DNA of 64,000 nucleotides, taken from assembly GCF_900107755.1 (NCBI RefSeq), contig NZ_FNQR01000012.1, forward strand, positions 62,001 through 126,000. Reading direction: 5' to 3'. The notes under the pieces were generated by a model. The model worked only from the letters and a program-made list of their open reading frames with translations, was not told the DNA's origin and searched no databases. The stretch is from Thalassobacillus cyri. GTDB lineage: Bacteria > Bacillota > Bacilli > Bacillales > Halobacillaceae. The translations under genes and the position numbers were made by a program. This document shows, in pieces, positions 15,791 through 24,827 of this stretch; the first letter of the stretch is position 1; each line of letters starts with the position of its first letter.

Positions 15791-17800
15791 ATGAGGAAAT
15801 TACCAGGTGTCCTGATGATCATAGCACTTATCTTTATCACTACAGCATGCAGTAATAAAGATGAGCCTACGGCGGAAGAGCGTTTTACCAAATACATAGA
15901 TTTATGGCAGGATCAGAAGTTTGAAGAAATGTACGAAATGACTGCTGCTTCCTCTAAAGAACATTATACAAAAGAAGAAGCGGTCGATCGTTTTGAGAAA
16001 ATCTATCAGGATTTTTCTATTAAAAATGTAGAAGTGACCTTTGAGAAAAAAGAGGAGGAAGAGGATAAGGAGAAGACAGAAGAAACCATTCCTTTCCATG
16101 TTTCCATGACCTCGGTTGCAGGTGAAATAGCGTTTGATTATGAGGCGACGTTGACGAAAGAAGAACGGGAAGCAGGCGATGAAACGAAAGAAAACTGGTA
16201 TGTCAACTGGAATCCGGGATTCATTTTTCCGGAGATAGCTGAAGGGCAGGAAGTTGGACTCTCCACAACTAATCCTGTCAGAGGCGAAATCTATGATCGT
16301 AATGGGAACGGTCTGGCCATTAATGCTGAATTTCTGAATATCGGTGTGATCCCGGAACAGCTTGGGGAGGAGAAAGCAGAGATAAAACAGGAAATTGCCG
16401 GACTGCTGGATATGGCTGTGGAAGATATTGATAAAAAACTGAGTGCCGGCTGGGTGCAAGAAAATCCTGATCAATTCGTACCACTGAAAAAGGTACCCGC
16501 GGATGAGACGGAGAGAATAGAAGAACTGGTTGACATGGAACCGGTCTCTACCCAGGCAACTACCGGACGGGACTATCCTTATGGGGAAGCGGCCGCCCAT
16601 CTGACTGGCTATATCCGCCAGGTGACCGCCGAGGATTTAGAAGAACTAGATGACGAGAAATATCATGCCAATAGTATGATTGGTCATGGCGGTATCGAAG
16701 GAAAGATGGAAGAGACCTTAAGCGGTTCACCTGGGGTTACCATCTATGCTAAATCGGAGGAAGGAACAACGACGATCGCTGAAACTCCGGTAGAGCACGG
16801 GGAGGATGTACATCTTACGATTAATGCTGATCTCCAGAAGAAAATCTATCAATCTTACGAAGGAGGAGCAGGTGCTGCAGCGGCCATCCATCCGACTACT
16901 GGTGAAACATTGGCAATGGTCAGTTCACCCGCTATCGATCCGAACCTGCGTATTTATGGTACGAATAAGGAGCTTGATGATTCAGGACAGCCCAGCTTGA
17001 ATCGTTCCATGTATACCTATGCACCAGGGTCAACTATCAAACCGGTTACAGCAGCGATCGCATTGACCAATGGCGCCATCGGACCAGAAGAAACAATTGA
17101 TATTAATGGCAAAACGTGGGCAAAAGAAGATGGATCATGGGGTAATTATGAAATCAGCCGGGTCACAGAATTTAATGGACCTGTCGATGTCACCAATGCA
17201 CTGATTCGCTCCGATAATATCTTCTTTGCGAGAACAGCCTTGCAGATGGAACAGGAAACCTTCCGTTCCGGCTTGGAATCGTTTGGTTTCAATCAGGAAA
17301 TTCCGATCGAATACCCGGTATATAACTCGCAGATTTCCAATGAAGATACGTTTTCCGATGATTTGCTGATGGCAAATACAGCCTATGGACAGGGGCAAAT
17401 GGAAATGTCATTGATCCATCTCGCGACCGCTTATACCCCATTTTTCAATGAAGGCGATCTGTTGAAGCCGACGATTGTAAAAAGTAAAAATCCGCGGGAA
17501 ATTTGGAAAGAGGGCGTGACCGACCCACAATACAACGATGTCATTAAAAATGCGCTGCGACAGGTGGTTGCTCATGAAGCAGGATCTGCACGTGCCGCCA
17601 ACATTTCAGGAATTCCGTTAGCTGGCAAGACAGGGACAGCTGAACTAAAACGCACGAAAGATGAGGAAGGAAAGGAAAACGGCTGGTTTGTCGTTTATCC
17701 GACCGAAAATACGGATATAGTACTTGCAATGATGAAAGAAAATGCCAAAAGCGGGGACGTCGTCATGCAGGCTGCGGGATTATTCCAGAATATGGAATGA
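15791..17800 (+). CDS. pbpC: Class B penicillin-binding protein, PBP3/MecA type
   Basis: 669 residues; ATG at 15791 with AAAAGGAGGATATT. The lipobox TTAC (Cys20) suggests a lipoprotein anchor. Then an NTF2-like MecA_N domain (about 27-150), the dimerisation domain with NPVRGEIYDRNG, and the transpeptidase domain. Active-site motifs: STIK (Ser414, Lys417), SDN (474-476) and KTG (613-615). Cross-links peptidoglycan outside the membrane. This architecture is that of B. subtilis PBP3 (pbpC) and staphylococcal MecA, which tend to have low beta-lactam affinity. Monocistronic. Confidence 0.9.
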   Translation: MRKLPGVLMIIALIFITTACSNKDEPTAEERFTKYIDLWQDQKFEEMYEMTAASSKEHYTKEEAVDRFEKIYQDFSIKNVEVTFEKKEEEEDKEKTEETIPFHVSMTSVAGEIAFDYEATLTKEEREAGDETKENWYVNWNPGFIFPEIAEGQEVGLSTTNPVRGEIYDRNGNGLAINAEFLNIGVIPEQLGEEKAEIKQEIAGLLDMAVEDIDKKLSAGWVQENPDQFVPLKKVPADETERIEELVDMEPVSTQATTGRDYPYGEAAAHLTGYIRQVTAEDLEELDDEKYHANSMIGHGGIEGKMEETLSGSPGVTIYAKSEEGTTTIAETPVEHGEDVHLTINADLQKKIYQSYEGGAGAAAAIHPTTGETLAMVSSPAIDPNLRIYGTNKELDDSGQPSLNRSMYTYAPGSTIKPVTAAIALTNGAIGPEETIDINGKTWAKEDGSWGNYEISRVTEFNGPVDVTNALIRSDNIFFARTALQMEQETFRSGLESFGFNQEIPIEYPVYNSQISNEDTFSDDLLMANTAYGQGQMEMSLIHLATAYTPFFNEGDLLKPTIVKSKNPREIWKEGVTDPQYNDVIKNALRQVVAHEAGSARAANISGIPLAGKTGTAELKRTKDEEGKENGWFVVYPTENTDIVLAMMKENAKSGDVVMQAAGLFQNME

Positions 17801-17812
17801 ACCGGTCGCTTG

Positions 17813-17841
17813 TTGCTAAATTTGTGATAGTTTTTTATAAT
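17813..17841 (+). promoter_or_regulatory. Sigma-A promoter of the thiT transcript
   Basis: -35 TTGCTA (17813-17818), exact 17-nt spacer, -10 TATAAT (17836-17841), just upstream of the riboswitch. Confidence 0.75.
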
Positions 17842-17869
17842 AGATGCAGTACAAAAAAAGCATAGATTC

Positions 17870-17966
17870 AAAGCCTTCCAAGGGGAGCCGATTTTGGCTG
17901 AGAGTGGGCGCTCGTGTCCTTACCCTTTGAACCTGTTAGTTAATACTAGCGTAGGAATGGTGGCTT
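17870..17966 (+). promoter_or_regulatory. TPP riboswitch (THI element) upstream of thiT
   Basis: Contains the conserved AGGGGAGCC, GGCTGAGAG, ACCCTTTGAACCTG, and TTAATACTAGCGTAGGAATG blocks of the thiamine pyrophosphate aptamer. It is followed by an intrinsic terminator, so TPP binding should stop transcription before thiT. Confidence 0.93.
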
Positions 17967-17976
17967 TTATGATGGT

Positions 17977-18032
17977 GCAATGCAAACGGAATCCGTCCAT
18001 CTGGAAGCTTCCCCCTTGGCATTGCTTTTTTT
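17977..18032 (+). terminator. Riboswitch expression-platform terminator
   Basis: GCAATGC ... GCATTGC with a partly paired 35-nt loop, followed by TTTTTTTG; it lies between the TPP aptamer and thiT. Confidence 0.75.
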
Positions 18033-18063
18033 GTTGCCAAAAAACAAGGGGAGTGATTGATTC

Positions 18064-18675
18064 ATGAGAAACAAACGTACGTTATTTATGGTAGAGGTAG
18101 CTATTTTCGCAGCGCTTGCGACGCTTTTGGACTTCATCCCGATTTTCAAAATGCCACAGGGTGGTTCGGTGTCGCTTGCGATGGTGCCAGTCTTTCTAAT
18201 TGCGTTCCGCTGGGGATTAAAAGGGGGACTGCTGACCGGATTGCTTTACGGGATTTTCCAAATCATCGTCGGACAGGCTTATATTCTGACGCCCGTGCAG
18301 GCGGTGATTGAATACGGACTGGCGTTCACCCTGTTAGGACTAGCCGGCATTTTTGCCCACACTGTTAAACAGGCGTTGATCAACCATAACACGAAGAAGT
18401 TTTTCACGTATGTGACGCTCGGTATTCTGCTTGGAAGTACGCTAAGGTTCATGGGACACTTCATTGCAGGCGTCGTATTTTTTGCCGAATATACCGATGC
18501 AGAAAATGTATGGATTTACTCGTTGGTTTATAATGCTTCTTATATGGTGCCGGCAGCAATCATCAGTGCGCTCGGCTTGGGATATTTATTCCACAAACAG
18601 CCGCGAATTCTTTTAAACGATCAGGAACAGGCTTCCTACCGGGCGGCAGCAAGACCTAAAGAACAATTGAACTGA
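18064..18675 (+). CDS. thiT: Thiamine ECF transporter S component
   Basis: 203 residues; ATG at 18064 with AGGGGAGTG. Six hydrophobic segments; ThiT-type residues in MVPVFLIAFRWGLKGGLLTGL, GQAYILTPVQAVIEYGLAF and the conserved thiamine-pocket helices near EYTDAENVWIYSLVYNASYMVPA. Binds thiamine at the membrane and works with a shared ECF energising module (EcfA/A'/T), which is not in this window. The TPP riboswitch upstream confirms thiamine control. Confidence 0.93.
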   Translation: MRNKRTLFMVEVAIFAALATLLDFIPIFKMPQGGSVSLAMVPVFLIAFRWGLKGGLLTGLLYGIFQIIVGQAYILTPVQAVIEYGLAFTLLGLAGIFAHTVKQALINHNTKKFFTYVTLGILLGSTLRFMGHFIAGVVFFAEYTDAENVWIYSLVYNASYMVPAAIISALGLGYLFHKQPRILLNDQEQASYRAAARPKEQLN

Positions 18676-18681
18676 ATAACC

Positions 18682-18715
18682 AACCTTGCCAATTTCTTCC
18701 GGCAAGGTTTTTCTT
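18682..18715 (+). terminator. Intrinsic terminator of thiT
   Basis: AACCTTGCC-10 nt-GGCAAGGTT followed by TTTCTTTTT. Confidence 0.88.
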
Positions 18716-18762
18716 TTTGTCATGGTGGTATATAGTATGATGGAGAAAAGGGGGCAGGGAAT

Positions 18763-18900
18763 ATGAGAGAACTAGTAGGCCGCTGCAGTAAGTGTGGGAA
18801 AAATGTTTATTGTGAAGACGGCTTTTTGAATGGTATCTATGAAGATAACCAATTGTACTGTAATGACTGCTATGAAAGAGCAGAGGATCAGGAAAAGTGA
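18763..18900 (+). CDS. 45-residue zinc-ribbon peptide
   Basis: ATG at 18763 behind GGGGGCAGGG. Two CxxC knuckles (RCSKCG near 8-12 and YCNDC near 32-36) predict one structural zinc site; the C-terminus is acidic. Its TGA overlaps the GTG of the next gene (GTGA, 4 nt), a strong sign of translational coupling and of a real gene. No specific family is recognised; similar short LIM/ribbon peptides occur in Bacillaceae. Confidence 0.7.
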   Translation: MRELVGRCSKCGKNVYCEDGFLNGIYEDNQLYCNDCYERAEDQEK

Positions 18901-20378
18901 AAAACAAATTTGCTCGTATCCAAACCAGAATGAAATTCTTACTTAAGAAAAAACGAAGCTGGCTATTTATAGTGGTGGTGCTATGGTTATCCGGCGTGAT
19001 ATTTTACCATACTTCCTATAAAACATTACCCGAAGGACTGTCATACCAAGGCAATGTACACGATATGGAACAGGTTGAATTCTTTCGTGATTTGACCTAC
19101 CCGGACGAAAACGGAAAAACCGTCCATGAACTCGAGATATTCCAGGAAATCAATGATTTGATCGGAGAAGCGGAAGAGTTCGTCGTAATAGACATGTTTC
19201 TATTCAACGGGTATACGGATGGAAAGAGAGACTTCCCCCAAATATCAAAAGAGCTAGCCGATGCTATCATCAAGCAAAAAGAAAAACACCCTGACATGAA
19301 GGCTGTATTTATTACCGACCAGGTCAATACGGTCTATAATTCTTACCAGCCGAAAGCGATTGAGCGGCTGCGCGCTAATGATGTGGACGTCGTGATGACC
19401 AGCCTGAGCGAGCTGCGAGATTCCAATCCGCTGTATTCATCGGTTTACCGGACCTTTTTCCAATGGTTTGGAGAAAAAGGGGATGGCTGGATAGGCAACC
19501 CCATGGCGAAGCAGGCTCCTGATATCACCTTCCGTTCTTATGTGAAAATGATGAATATCAAGGCAAATCACCGTAAGCTGGTAGTAACAGAAGATGCAGC
19601 AATTGTATCTACTGCCAACCCTCATGATGCCAGCGGTTATCATGAAAATGTAGCGTTCAAGATGAAAGGGCCGATACAAAGAGATATTTTAGAAGCAGAA
19701 AAAGCGGTCGTCGACTATTCGGCAGACGAGGAAGTCGATTATCCTGATATGGAAAGCTATCAGTTTGAGGAACAAACCGGCAGCATCAATGCCCAGTTTC
19801 TTACTGAACGTAAAATTTATGAAGCTATATTAGCTGACTTAGAAAAAGCTTCAGAAAATGATACGGTCTGGCTTGGCATGTACTACCTGGCTGACCGGAA
19901 AATACTAGGCCGTTTAAAAGAAGCGGCTGATCATGGTGCAATGGTCAATATCATTCTCGACCCGAATAAGACAGCTTTTGGCAATACAAAGACAGGACTG
20001 CCGAATCTCCCGGTCGCGGCAGAATTAAAAAAGCTTGATCATCCAAATATGAACATACGCTGGTATAACGTCGGTAAAGAACAGTTCCATACAAAAATGC
20101 TTTACATCGATAAAGCCAAAGGAGACCATGTGATTATTGGCGGATCAGCAAACTATACGAGACGTAACCTGGCTAACTTGAATCTGGAAGCAGATGTAAG
20201 GATCCAGGCGCCACAAAAGGAGCAAGTAATTCAGGAGGTAAGGGATTATTTCGAAAATATGTGGACGAACCAAGGCGGCGCGTATACCGTAGACTACAAA
20301 GAAAATGAAAGTGAGTTGAACTTTTTACTCAGCCTGACGTACCGCTTGCAAAAGCTGATCTGGTTTACTACCTATTAA
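18897..20378 (+). CDS. Phospholipase D-like membrane protein (cardiolipin synthase related)
   Basis: 493 residues; GTG at 18897, overlapping the zinc-ribbon gene by 4 nt. A basic N-terminus and one membrane helix (about 21-38) are followed by two PLDc domains. The catalytic motifs are NHRKLVV (His225, Lys227) with TANPHD, and QFHTKMLYIDK (His398, Lys400, Asp405) with GSANYTRRN. The first motif has Lys at the expected HxK position. Likely a phosphatidyltransferase or phospholipase facing outside the membrane. Longer spacing and one TM distinguish it from canonical Cls, which has two TMs. Substrate unknown. Confidence 0.82.
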   Translation: MKNKFARIQTRMKFLLKKKRSWLFIVVVLWLSGVIFYHTSYKTLPEGLSYQGNVHDMEQVEFFRDLTYPDENGKTVHELEIFQEINDLIGEAEEFVVIDMFLFNGYTDGKRDFPQISKELADAIIKQKEKHPDMKAVFITDQVNTVYNSYQPKAIERLRANDVDVVMTSLSELRDSNPLYSSVYRTFFQWFGEKGDGWIGNPMAKQAPDITFRSYVKMMNIKANHRKLVVTEDAAIVSTANPHDASGYHENVAFKMKGPIQRDILEAEKAVVDYSADEEVDYPDMESYQFEEQTGSINAQFLTERKIYEAILADLEKASENDTVWLGMYYLADRKILGRLKEAADHGAMVNIILDPNKTAFGNTKTGLPNLPVAAELKKLDHPNMNIRWYNVGKEQFHTKMLYIDKAKGDHVIIGGSANYTRRNLANLNLEADVRIQAPQKEQVIQEVRDYFENMWTNQGGAYTVDYKENESELNFLLSLTYRLQKLIWFTTY

Positions 20379-20438
20379 GCTCGCCTAATCATTCATGGTT
20401 GAATGTCATGTGCGGTGTGAACAAGACTGAAAAAATGA

Positions 20439-20485
20439 CTGAATCCTTGTCCCTCCTGTAATGGAAGGTACTAGGATTCAGCTAT
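20439..20485 (+). terminator. Probable terminator of the PLD-like gene
   Basis: CTGAATCCT ... AGGATTCAG hairpin followed by CTATTTTAC; weak T-run. Confidence 0.5.
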
Positions 20486-20507
20486 TTTACTGGATAAAAA
20501 CCCTTTA

Positions 20508-20641
20508 TACTAGACAACTTTAGCTCTAACTAGACAATGTTAGAAAGTTACTAGACATTTTCACGATTTTACTAGACACTTTTAGGAAAATACTAGACAA
20601 AATCAATAATTAACTAGACAAAAAATGCTTTTTCTAGACAC
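20508..20641. repeat. Seven-copy 21-nt-period array with core TACTAGACA
   Basis: Cores begin at 20508, 20528, 20549, 20570, 20591, 20612 and 20632. The 9-base core is kept (variants AACTAGACA and TTCTAGACA) while the 12 bases between vary. Every frame is broken by stops, so it is not coding. It lies between two converging genes. The same core in opposite orientation forms the array at 43804. Confidence 0.85.
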
Positions 20642-20670
20642 ATAAAAATCGAGGCATAGGACCAAATAAA

Positions 20671-20707
20671 TAAAAGAGTGTGAGCCGAAAAGGCTTCACA
20701 CTCTTTT
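20671..20707 (-). terminator. Bidirectional terminator serving yflT
   Basis: TAAAAGAGTGTGA-GCC ... GGC-TTCACACTCTTTTA: long perfect stem with A/T tails on both strands, 3 nt past the yflT-like stop. Confidence 0.88.
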
Positions 20708-20709
20708 AT

Positions 20710-21060
20710 TTAGACTAAAATTGACTCGACATCTTCGGTCTCAGTTACCAGCAGCAATACTCTCCCTTGATCCATTTCTGCTTCATAACTATCGGCTTCC
20801 TCTTCACTAAAGCCCATTTCCTGTAATTTCGTACGCAGTTCGTCCCCTTTTTTACTAAACAGGTTTCCAATCGCATTCTTGAAATCCTGCTCAGAAAATC
20901 CGATCGTGTTCGCACTGGCATTGCTGGCCAGCCGCTCTGTGCGATCGTCATCATGGGTCAGGACATAGACATTGTCGCTATCAATACCGCGATCTTTTAA
21001 CTTTTTCACATCTTCGATTACTTTTTCATCGTTGGTATATTCACGAATAAATGGTTTCAT
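20710..21060 (-). CDS. yflT: General stress protein YflT family (17M-like)
   Basis: 116 residues from ATG 21060, chosen because AAAGGAGTG precedes it; a longer start at 21087 lies on the ribosome binding site. The YflT domain covers almost all of it: IREYTNDEKVIEDVKKLKDRGI, YVLTHDDDRTERLA, and the acidic end SYEAEMDQGRVLLLV. Soluble. In B. subtilis, yflT is a sigma-B general stress gene; a sigma-B-like promoter is visible here too. Biochemical role unknown. Confidence 0.85.
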   Translation of the reverse strand: MKPFIREYTNDEKVIEDVKKLKDRGIDSDNVYVLTHDDDRTERLASNASANTIGFSEQDFKNAIGNLFSKKGDELRTKLQEMGFSEEEADSYEAEMDQGRVLLLVTETEDVESILV

Positions 21061-21095
21061 TATACGCACTCCTTTAAAGATATTCATGATCCTTA

Positions 21096-21120
21096 TAACC
21101 CTAAATCGGGCTATGCAAAC
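21096..21120 (-). promoter_or_regulatory. Putative sigma-B promoter of yflT
   Basis: On the minus strand: GTTTGC (21115-21120), 13-nt spacer, GGGTTA (21096-21101), close to the sigma-B consensus GTTTAA-N12..15-GGGWAW and 35 nt before the ATG. Confidence 0.6.
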
Positions 21121-21130
21121 CTCTAATACG

Positions 21131-21171
21131 TTGACAACGGAAGATGATTAGATTAATATCTAATTAGATAT
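21131..21171 (+). promoter_or_regulatory. Sigma-A promoter with palindromic operator for the ArsR/DUF2087 gene
   Basis: -35 TTGACA (21131-21136), 17-nt spacer, -10 TAATAT (21154-21159). The perfect palindrome ATATCTAATTAGATAT (21156-21171) overlaps the -10 box, a layout typical of an ArsR-family repressor controlling its own gene. Confidence 0.65.
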
Positions 21172-21194
21172 ATATTTAATTAGGTGGTGAAAAC

Positions 21195-21785
21195 ATGCAA
21201 TTAGATAAAATGGTCCAATTTCATAAAGCGGTAGGGGATGTGACCAGGATAAGAATCCTGGCATTACTGAAAAAAGGACCACGCCATGGACAGGAAATAG
21301 CGAGTAAGCTTGGCCTCAAGCCGCCAACGATCACCCATCATATCGCAAAATTGAAAGACACCGGCATGGTTTATGCGAGAAGGGAAAAAAATACGATTTA
21401 CTTTCACCTTGATGAAAAGAAACTGGAATACATGGCTACAGCAATCATACGAATCGGGGAGGAGAATTTTGTGAAGAATCAGGAATTAGAAATGACTGAA
21501 GCAGAAAAGCAGAAAATCATCAAAAATTTTGTAACGAAGGAAGGGAAATTAAAGCAGATTCCCAGCCAGCTGAAGAAGAAACTCGTTATTCTCAGCTACT
21601 TTGTCGAGCATTTTGAACTCGGGAAAGTATATGAAGAAAAAGAGGTCAATGCGTATATTAAAACCTTCCATGAAGACTTTGCCACCATTCGTAGAGAATG
21701 GGTGATGCAACAATTCATGTTCCGGGAAAATAATCGATACCAACTGAATCCTAAGGAAATTTGGCCAATTGTTATCGAAAAATAG
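21195..21785 (+). CDS. ArsR-family HTH regulator with DUF2087 domain
   Basis: 196 residues; ATG at 21195 with TAGGTGGTG. The N-terminal ArsR winged helix (DVTRIRILALLKKGPRHGQEIASKLGL ... ITHHIAKLKDTGMVYARREKN) spans about 10-75. The C-terminal DUF2087 domain spans about 120-190 (KLVILSYFVEHFELGKVYEEKEVN ... FATIRREWVMQQFM). No cysteine metal-site motif is seen. The palindrome over its promoter suggests autoregulation. Formate dehydrogenase follows 87 nt downstream on the same strand, so it may also control that gene (inference). Confidence 0.85.
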   Translation: MQLDKMVQFHKAVGDVTRIRILALLKKGPRHGQEIASKLGLKPPTITHHIAKLKDTGMVYARREKNTIYFHLDEKKLEYMATAIIRIGEENFVKNQELEMTEAEKQKIIKNFVTKEGKLKQIPSQLKKKLVILSYFVEHFELGKVYEEKEVNAYIKTFHEDFATIRREWVMQQFMFRENNRYQLNPKEIWPIVIEK

Positions 21786-21793
21786 GTTTTGTC

Positions 21794-21865
21794 TCCCCCT
21801 AAACAGGTTACTAGTTTATATAATGCGAATATTCTAACCTGCATCTCATCACTTAAATAGGGGGA
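21794..21865 (+). promoter_or_regulatory. Nested inverted repeats around the fdhF leader
   Basis: Outer arms TCCCCCTA (21794-21801) and TAGGGGGA (21858-21865, including the fdhF ribosome binding site) pair perfectly. Inner arms CAGGTTA (21804-21810) and TAACCTG (21835-21841) flank a TATAAT (21819-21824). Either an operator pair around the -10 box, or a hairpin that hides the ribosome binding site in read-through transcripts. Confidence 0.45.
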
Positions 21866-21872
21866 AGATAGT

Positions 21873-24827
21873 ATGCTAGAGCGTGACCATACCGTAGTTA
21901 CCATCAACGGAAAAGAGTACTTAGCGGATCCAGGGCAGAACCTATTGGATCTTATCAATTCGACGGGAGAAAATATCCCTCAAATATGTTATAACGAATC
22001 GCTTGGACCTATCGAAACATGTGACACTTGTATCGTTCAGGTGAACGGGGAACTGAAACGCGCCTGTGGCATGAAAGTAGAAGCTGGCATGCGAGTCATG
22101 ACCAACCTTGCAGAAGTACATGATGCTCAAAAAGAAGCATTAGATACTATCCTGGAAAAACATGAACTATATTGTACGGTCTGTGATTACAATAACGGCG
22201 ACTGTGAAATACATAATGCGGTCGCAGACTTTGGTTTAGAACATCAATCTCGTGAGTTCAAGCCTACTTCCTATGAAACGGACAGATCCGGATCATTTTA
22301 CCGTTATGATCCGAACCAGTGCATTCTTTGCGGGCGCTGTGTGGAAGCCTGCCAGGATGTGGTCGTCAATGAAACGTTGACGATAGACTGGGAGCGAAAA
22401 GAGCCCCGTGTCATCTGGGATAATGATGTATCGATCGACCAATCCTCCTGCGTCAATTGCGGCCTATGTGTAACCGCTTGTCCTTGTAATGCCCTATTGG
22501 AGAAGGATATGGAAGGGGAAGCAGGATACCTGACCGATCAGGAACCTGGACTCCTCCGTTCCATGATCGATTTGACGAAAAAAGCTGAATCCGGCTACGG
22601 TCCATTGCTGGCTGTTTCCGATACAGAAGCTGCCATGAGGGAAGACCGTATCAAGAAAACGAAAACGGTATGTACGTATTGTGGTGTCGGCTGCAGCTTT
22701 GATGTTTGGACGAAGGATCGTGAGGTATTGAAGGTAGAACCACACGCACAGTCCCCTGCTAATGGAATCGCAACATGTGTCAAAGGAAGATTCGGCTGGG
22801 ACTATGTCAACAGTGAAAAGCGCCTGAAAAAACCTTTGATCCGCCGGGGAGATCATTTCGAAGAAGTAGAATGGGATGAAGCTATCCAATACGTAGCAGA
22901 ACGCTTCAAGGAAATTAAAGCGGAGCATGGCCCGGATGCATTAGGTTTCATCTCTTCTTCCAAAGCGACAAATGAAGAATCTTACTTGATGCAGAAGCTT
23001 TCCCGCCAAGTAATTGGTACGAATAATGTGGATAACTGCTCCAGGTATTGCCAGTCACCAGCGACGAAGGGGCTGTTCCGTACCGTGGGTCATGGGGGTG
23101 ACTCTGGATCTATCGAGGATATTGCAAAAGCCAATTTGGTGATTACTGTCGGCTCAAACACGGCAGAATCTCATCCGGTATTAGCTTCCCGGATCAAACG
23201 TTCCCATAAGCTGCATGGGCAGAAGTTATTCGTATTCGATTTACGCAAGCACGAAATGGCTACCCGTGCCGACCGCTTCTATCAGCCTAAGTCCGGTACC
23301 GATTTGGTATGGTTATCTGCGGTCACTAAATATATTTTGGATCAAGGCTGGGAAGACAAGAACTTCCTCGATGAATGGGTGGACGGTTTTGAAGAATACC
23401 GGGAAAGCCTGGAAAAATACACGTTAGAATATGCAGAAGAGATGACTGGCATATCCCAGGAAGAACTAAAGGATTTGGCAAAAGAAATTGCCGAAACAGA
23501 TAAAGTAGCTATCTGTTGGGCGATGGGTGTCACGCAGCATATGCTTGGTAGTGATACCAGTACGGCGATTTCCAATCTGCTATTGATTACAGGAAACTAC
23601 CGCCGGCCGGGTACAGGTGCTTATCCACTTCGCGGTCATAACAATGTCCAGGGCTGCAGTGACTTCGGAAGCATGCCGAATTATTTCCCGGGCTATGAAT
23701 TTGTCACCGACGATGACGTCCGTAAGCGTTACGAAAAAGCCTGGGGCGTAGATCTGCCGAAAGAAGTGGGGATGGATAACCATGAGCAGATTAAAGCGAT
23801 GCATGAAGGCAAGTTGAAATCTTTCTACGTCAAAGGAGAAGATACTGGAATCGTAGACGCCAATATCAACTATGTCACTTCTGCATTTGAAAAATTGGAG
23901 TTCATGGTAGTTGAGGATCTGTTCCTTACCAAAACTGCTGAATACGCCGATGTGGTTCTGCCTGCAGTGGCGAGTCTTGAAAAAGATGGCACATTCACGA
24001 ATACAGAACGTCGAATTCAGCGACTTTATAAGGCAATTGAACCAATGTATGATACAAAGCCGGATTGGGAAATCATCCAGCTTATCGCTAAAGAACTTGG
24101 TTTTGATTGGGGCTACACCCATCCAGAACAGATCATGGAAGAAGCTGCCGGCCTGGCTACACTTTTTGCCGGCGTAAGCTATGAAAAGCTGGAAGGCTTT
24201 AACTCCCTTCAATGGCCAGTTCATGAAGATGGTACAGATGAGCCTCTGCTCTTCCAGGATGGGTTCAATTTTGATAACGGAAAAGCGAAGCTCTATCCGC
24301 TGGACTTTGAACTAAAATATGATGTGACAGAAGAGTACGATCTTCACATCAATAACGGTCGTCTATTGGAGCATTTCCATGAAGGTAATATGACGTACGA
24401 ATCAGAAGGGATTGTCCGTAAGACACCGAATGCATTTGTTGAAATCTCTCATGAACTTGCAGAAGAGAAAGGGTTGAAAGAAGGAGCTGAAATCAAACTT
24501 ATTTCTGATGCAGGGGAAGCGACAGGAATCGTCACGATTACGGAACGCGTCAAAGGAAAAGAGCTGTTCATTCCAATGAGCGCAAACGGAAAATCAGCTG
24601 TCAACTTCCTGACGGACAACCGTGTCGATAAAGACACCGATACGCCTGCTTATAAAGAAATCGCGGCTAAGATGGAAGTCGTCACGAAAAAAGGAGAAAA
24701 ATCACCAATTCCGCCGAATAATCATCGTCGCGGCAACCGCCAGCCACAACTCAGCGTCCAAGTGGAAAGAAAATGGCAGCGTGAAGACTATGAATTCCCA
24801 GGAAGCAAGGTGAAGAACAATGGCTAA
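21873..24827 (+). CDS. fdhF: Formate dehydrogenase, catalytic subunit (Mo-bisMGD, YrhE/YjgC type)
   Basis: 984 residues; ATG at 21873 after AGGGGGAAG. N-terminal 2Fe-2S ferredoxin domain (Cys39, 50, 53, 65), a His/Cys cluster (Cys101, 104, 111), two 4Fe-4S motifs (Cys150-160 and 193-203), then the molybdopterin oxidoreductase core with 4Fe-4S Cys267, 270, 274 and 302. The Mo ligand is Cys393 in [12 protein letters not shown], a cysteine rather than selenocysteine form. Oxidises formate to CO2 in the cytoplasm; this long form with fused Fe-S domains and a DUF1641 partner is the Bacillus type. Needs the Mo cofactor, for which moeA and moaA lie at 52-54 kb. Confidence 0.93.
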   Translation: MLERDHTVVTINGKEYLADPGQNLLDLINSTGENIPQICYNESLGPIETCDTCIVQVNGELKRACGMKVEAGMRVMTNLAEVHDAQKEALDTILEKHELYCTVCDYNNGDCEIHNAVADFGLEHQSREFKPTSYETDRSGSFYRYDPNQCILCGRCVEACQDVVVNETLTIDWERKEPRVIWDNDVSIDQSSCVNCGLCVTACPCNALLEKDMEGEAGYLTDQEPGLLRSMIDLTKKAESGYGPLLAVSDTEAAMREDRIKKTKTVCTYCGVGCSFDVWTKDREVLKVEPHAQSPANGIATCVKGRFGWDYVNSEKRLKKPLIRRGDHFEEVEWDEAIQYVAERFKEIKAEHGPDALGFISSSKATNEESYLMQKLSRQVIGTNNVDNCSRYCQSPATKGLFRTVGHGGDSGSIEDIAKANLVITVGSNTAESHPVLASRIKRSHKLHGQKLFVFDLRKHEMATRADRFYQPKSGTDLVWLSAVTKYILDQGWEDKNFLDEWVDGFEEYRESLEKYTLEYAEEMTGISQEELKDLAKEIAETDKVAICWAMGVTQHMLGSDTSTAISNLLLITGNYRRPGTGAYPLRGHNNVQGCSDFGSMPNYFPGYEFVTDDDVRKRYEKAWGVDLPKEVGMDNHEQIKAMHEGKLKSFYVKGEDTGIVDANINYVTSAFEKLEFMVVEDLFLTKTAEYADVVLPAVASLEKDGTFTNTERRIQRLYKAIEPMYDTKPDWEIIQLIAKELGFDWGYTHPEQIMEEAAGLATLFAGVSYEKLEGFNSLQWPVHEDGTDEPLLFQDGFNFDNGKAKLYPLDFELKYDVTEEYDLHINNGRLLEHFHEGNMTYESEGIVRKTPNAFVEISHELAEEKGLKEGAEIKLISDAGEATGIVTITERVKGKELFIPMSANGKSAVNFLTDNRVDKDTDTPAYKEIAAKMEVVTKKGEKSPIPPNNHRRGNRQPQLSVQVERKWQREDYEFPGSKVKNNG

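Noticed and set aside
20508-20641. Repeat array as a possible CRISPR
   Set aside because: Cores are only 9 bases with 12-base spacers and there are no cas genes; CRISPR repeats and spacers are each over about 20 bases.
22494-24224. Long minus-strand ORFs within fdhF
   Set aside because: Antisense shadows of the fdhF codons with no ribosome binding sites.
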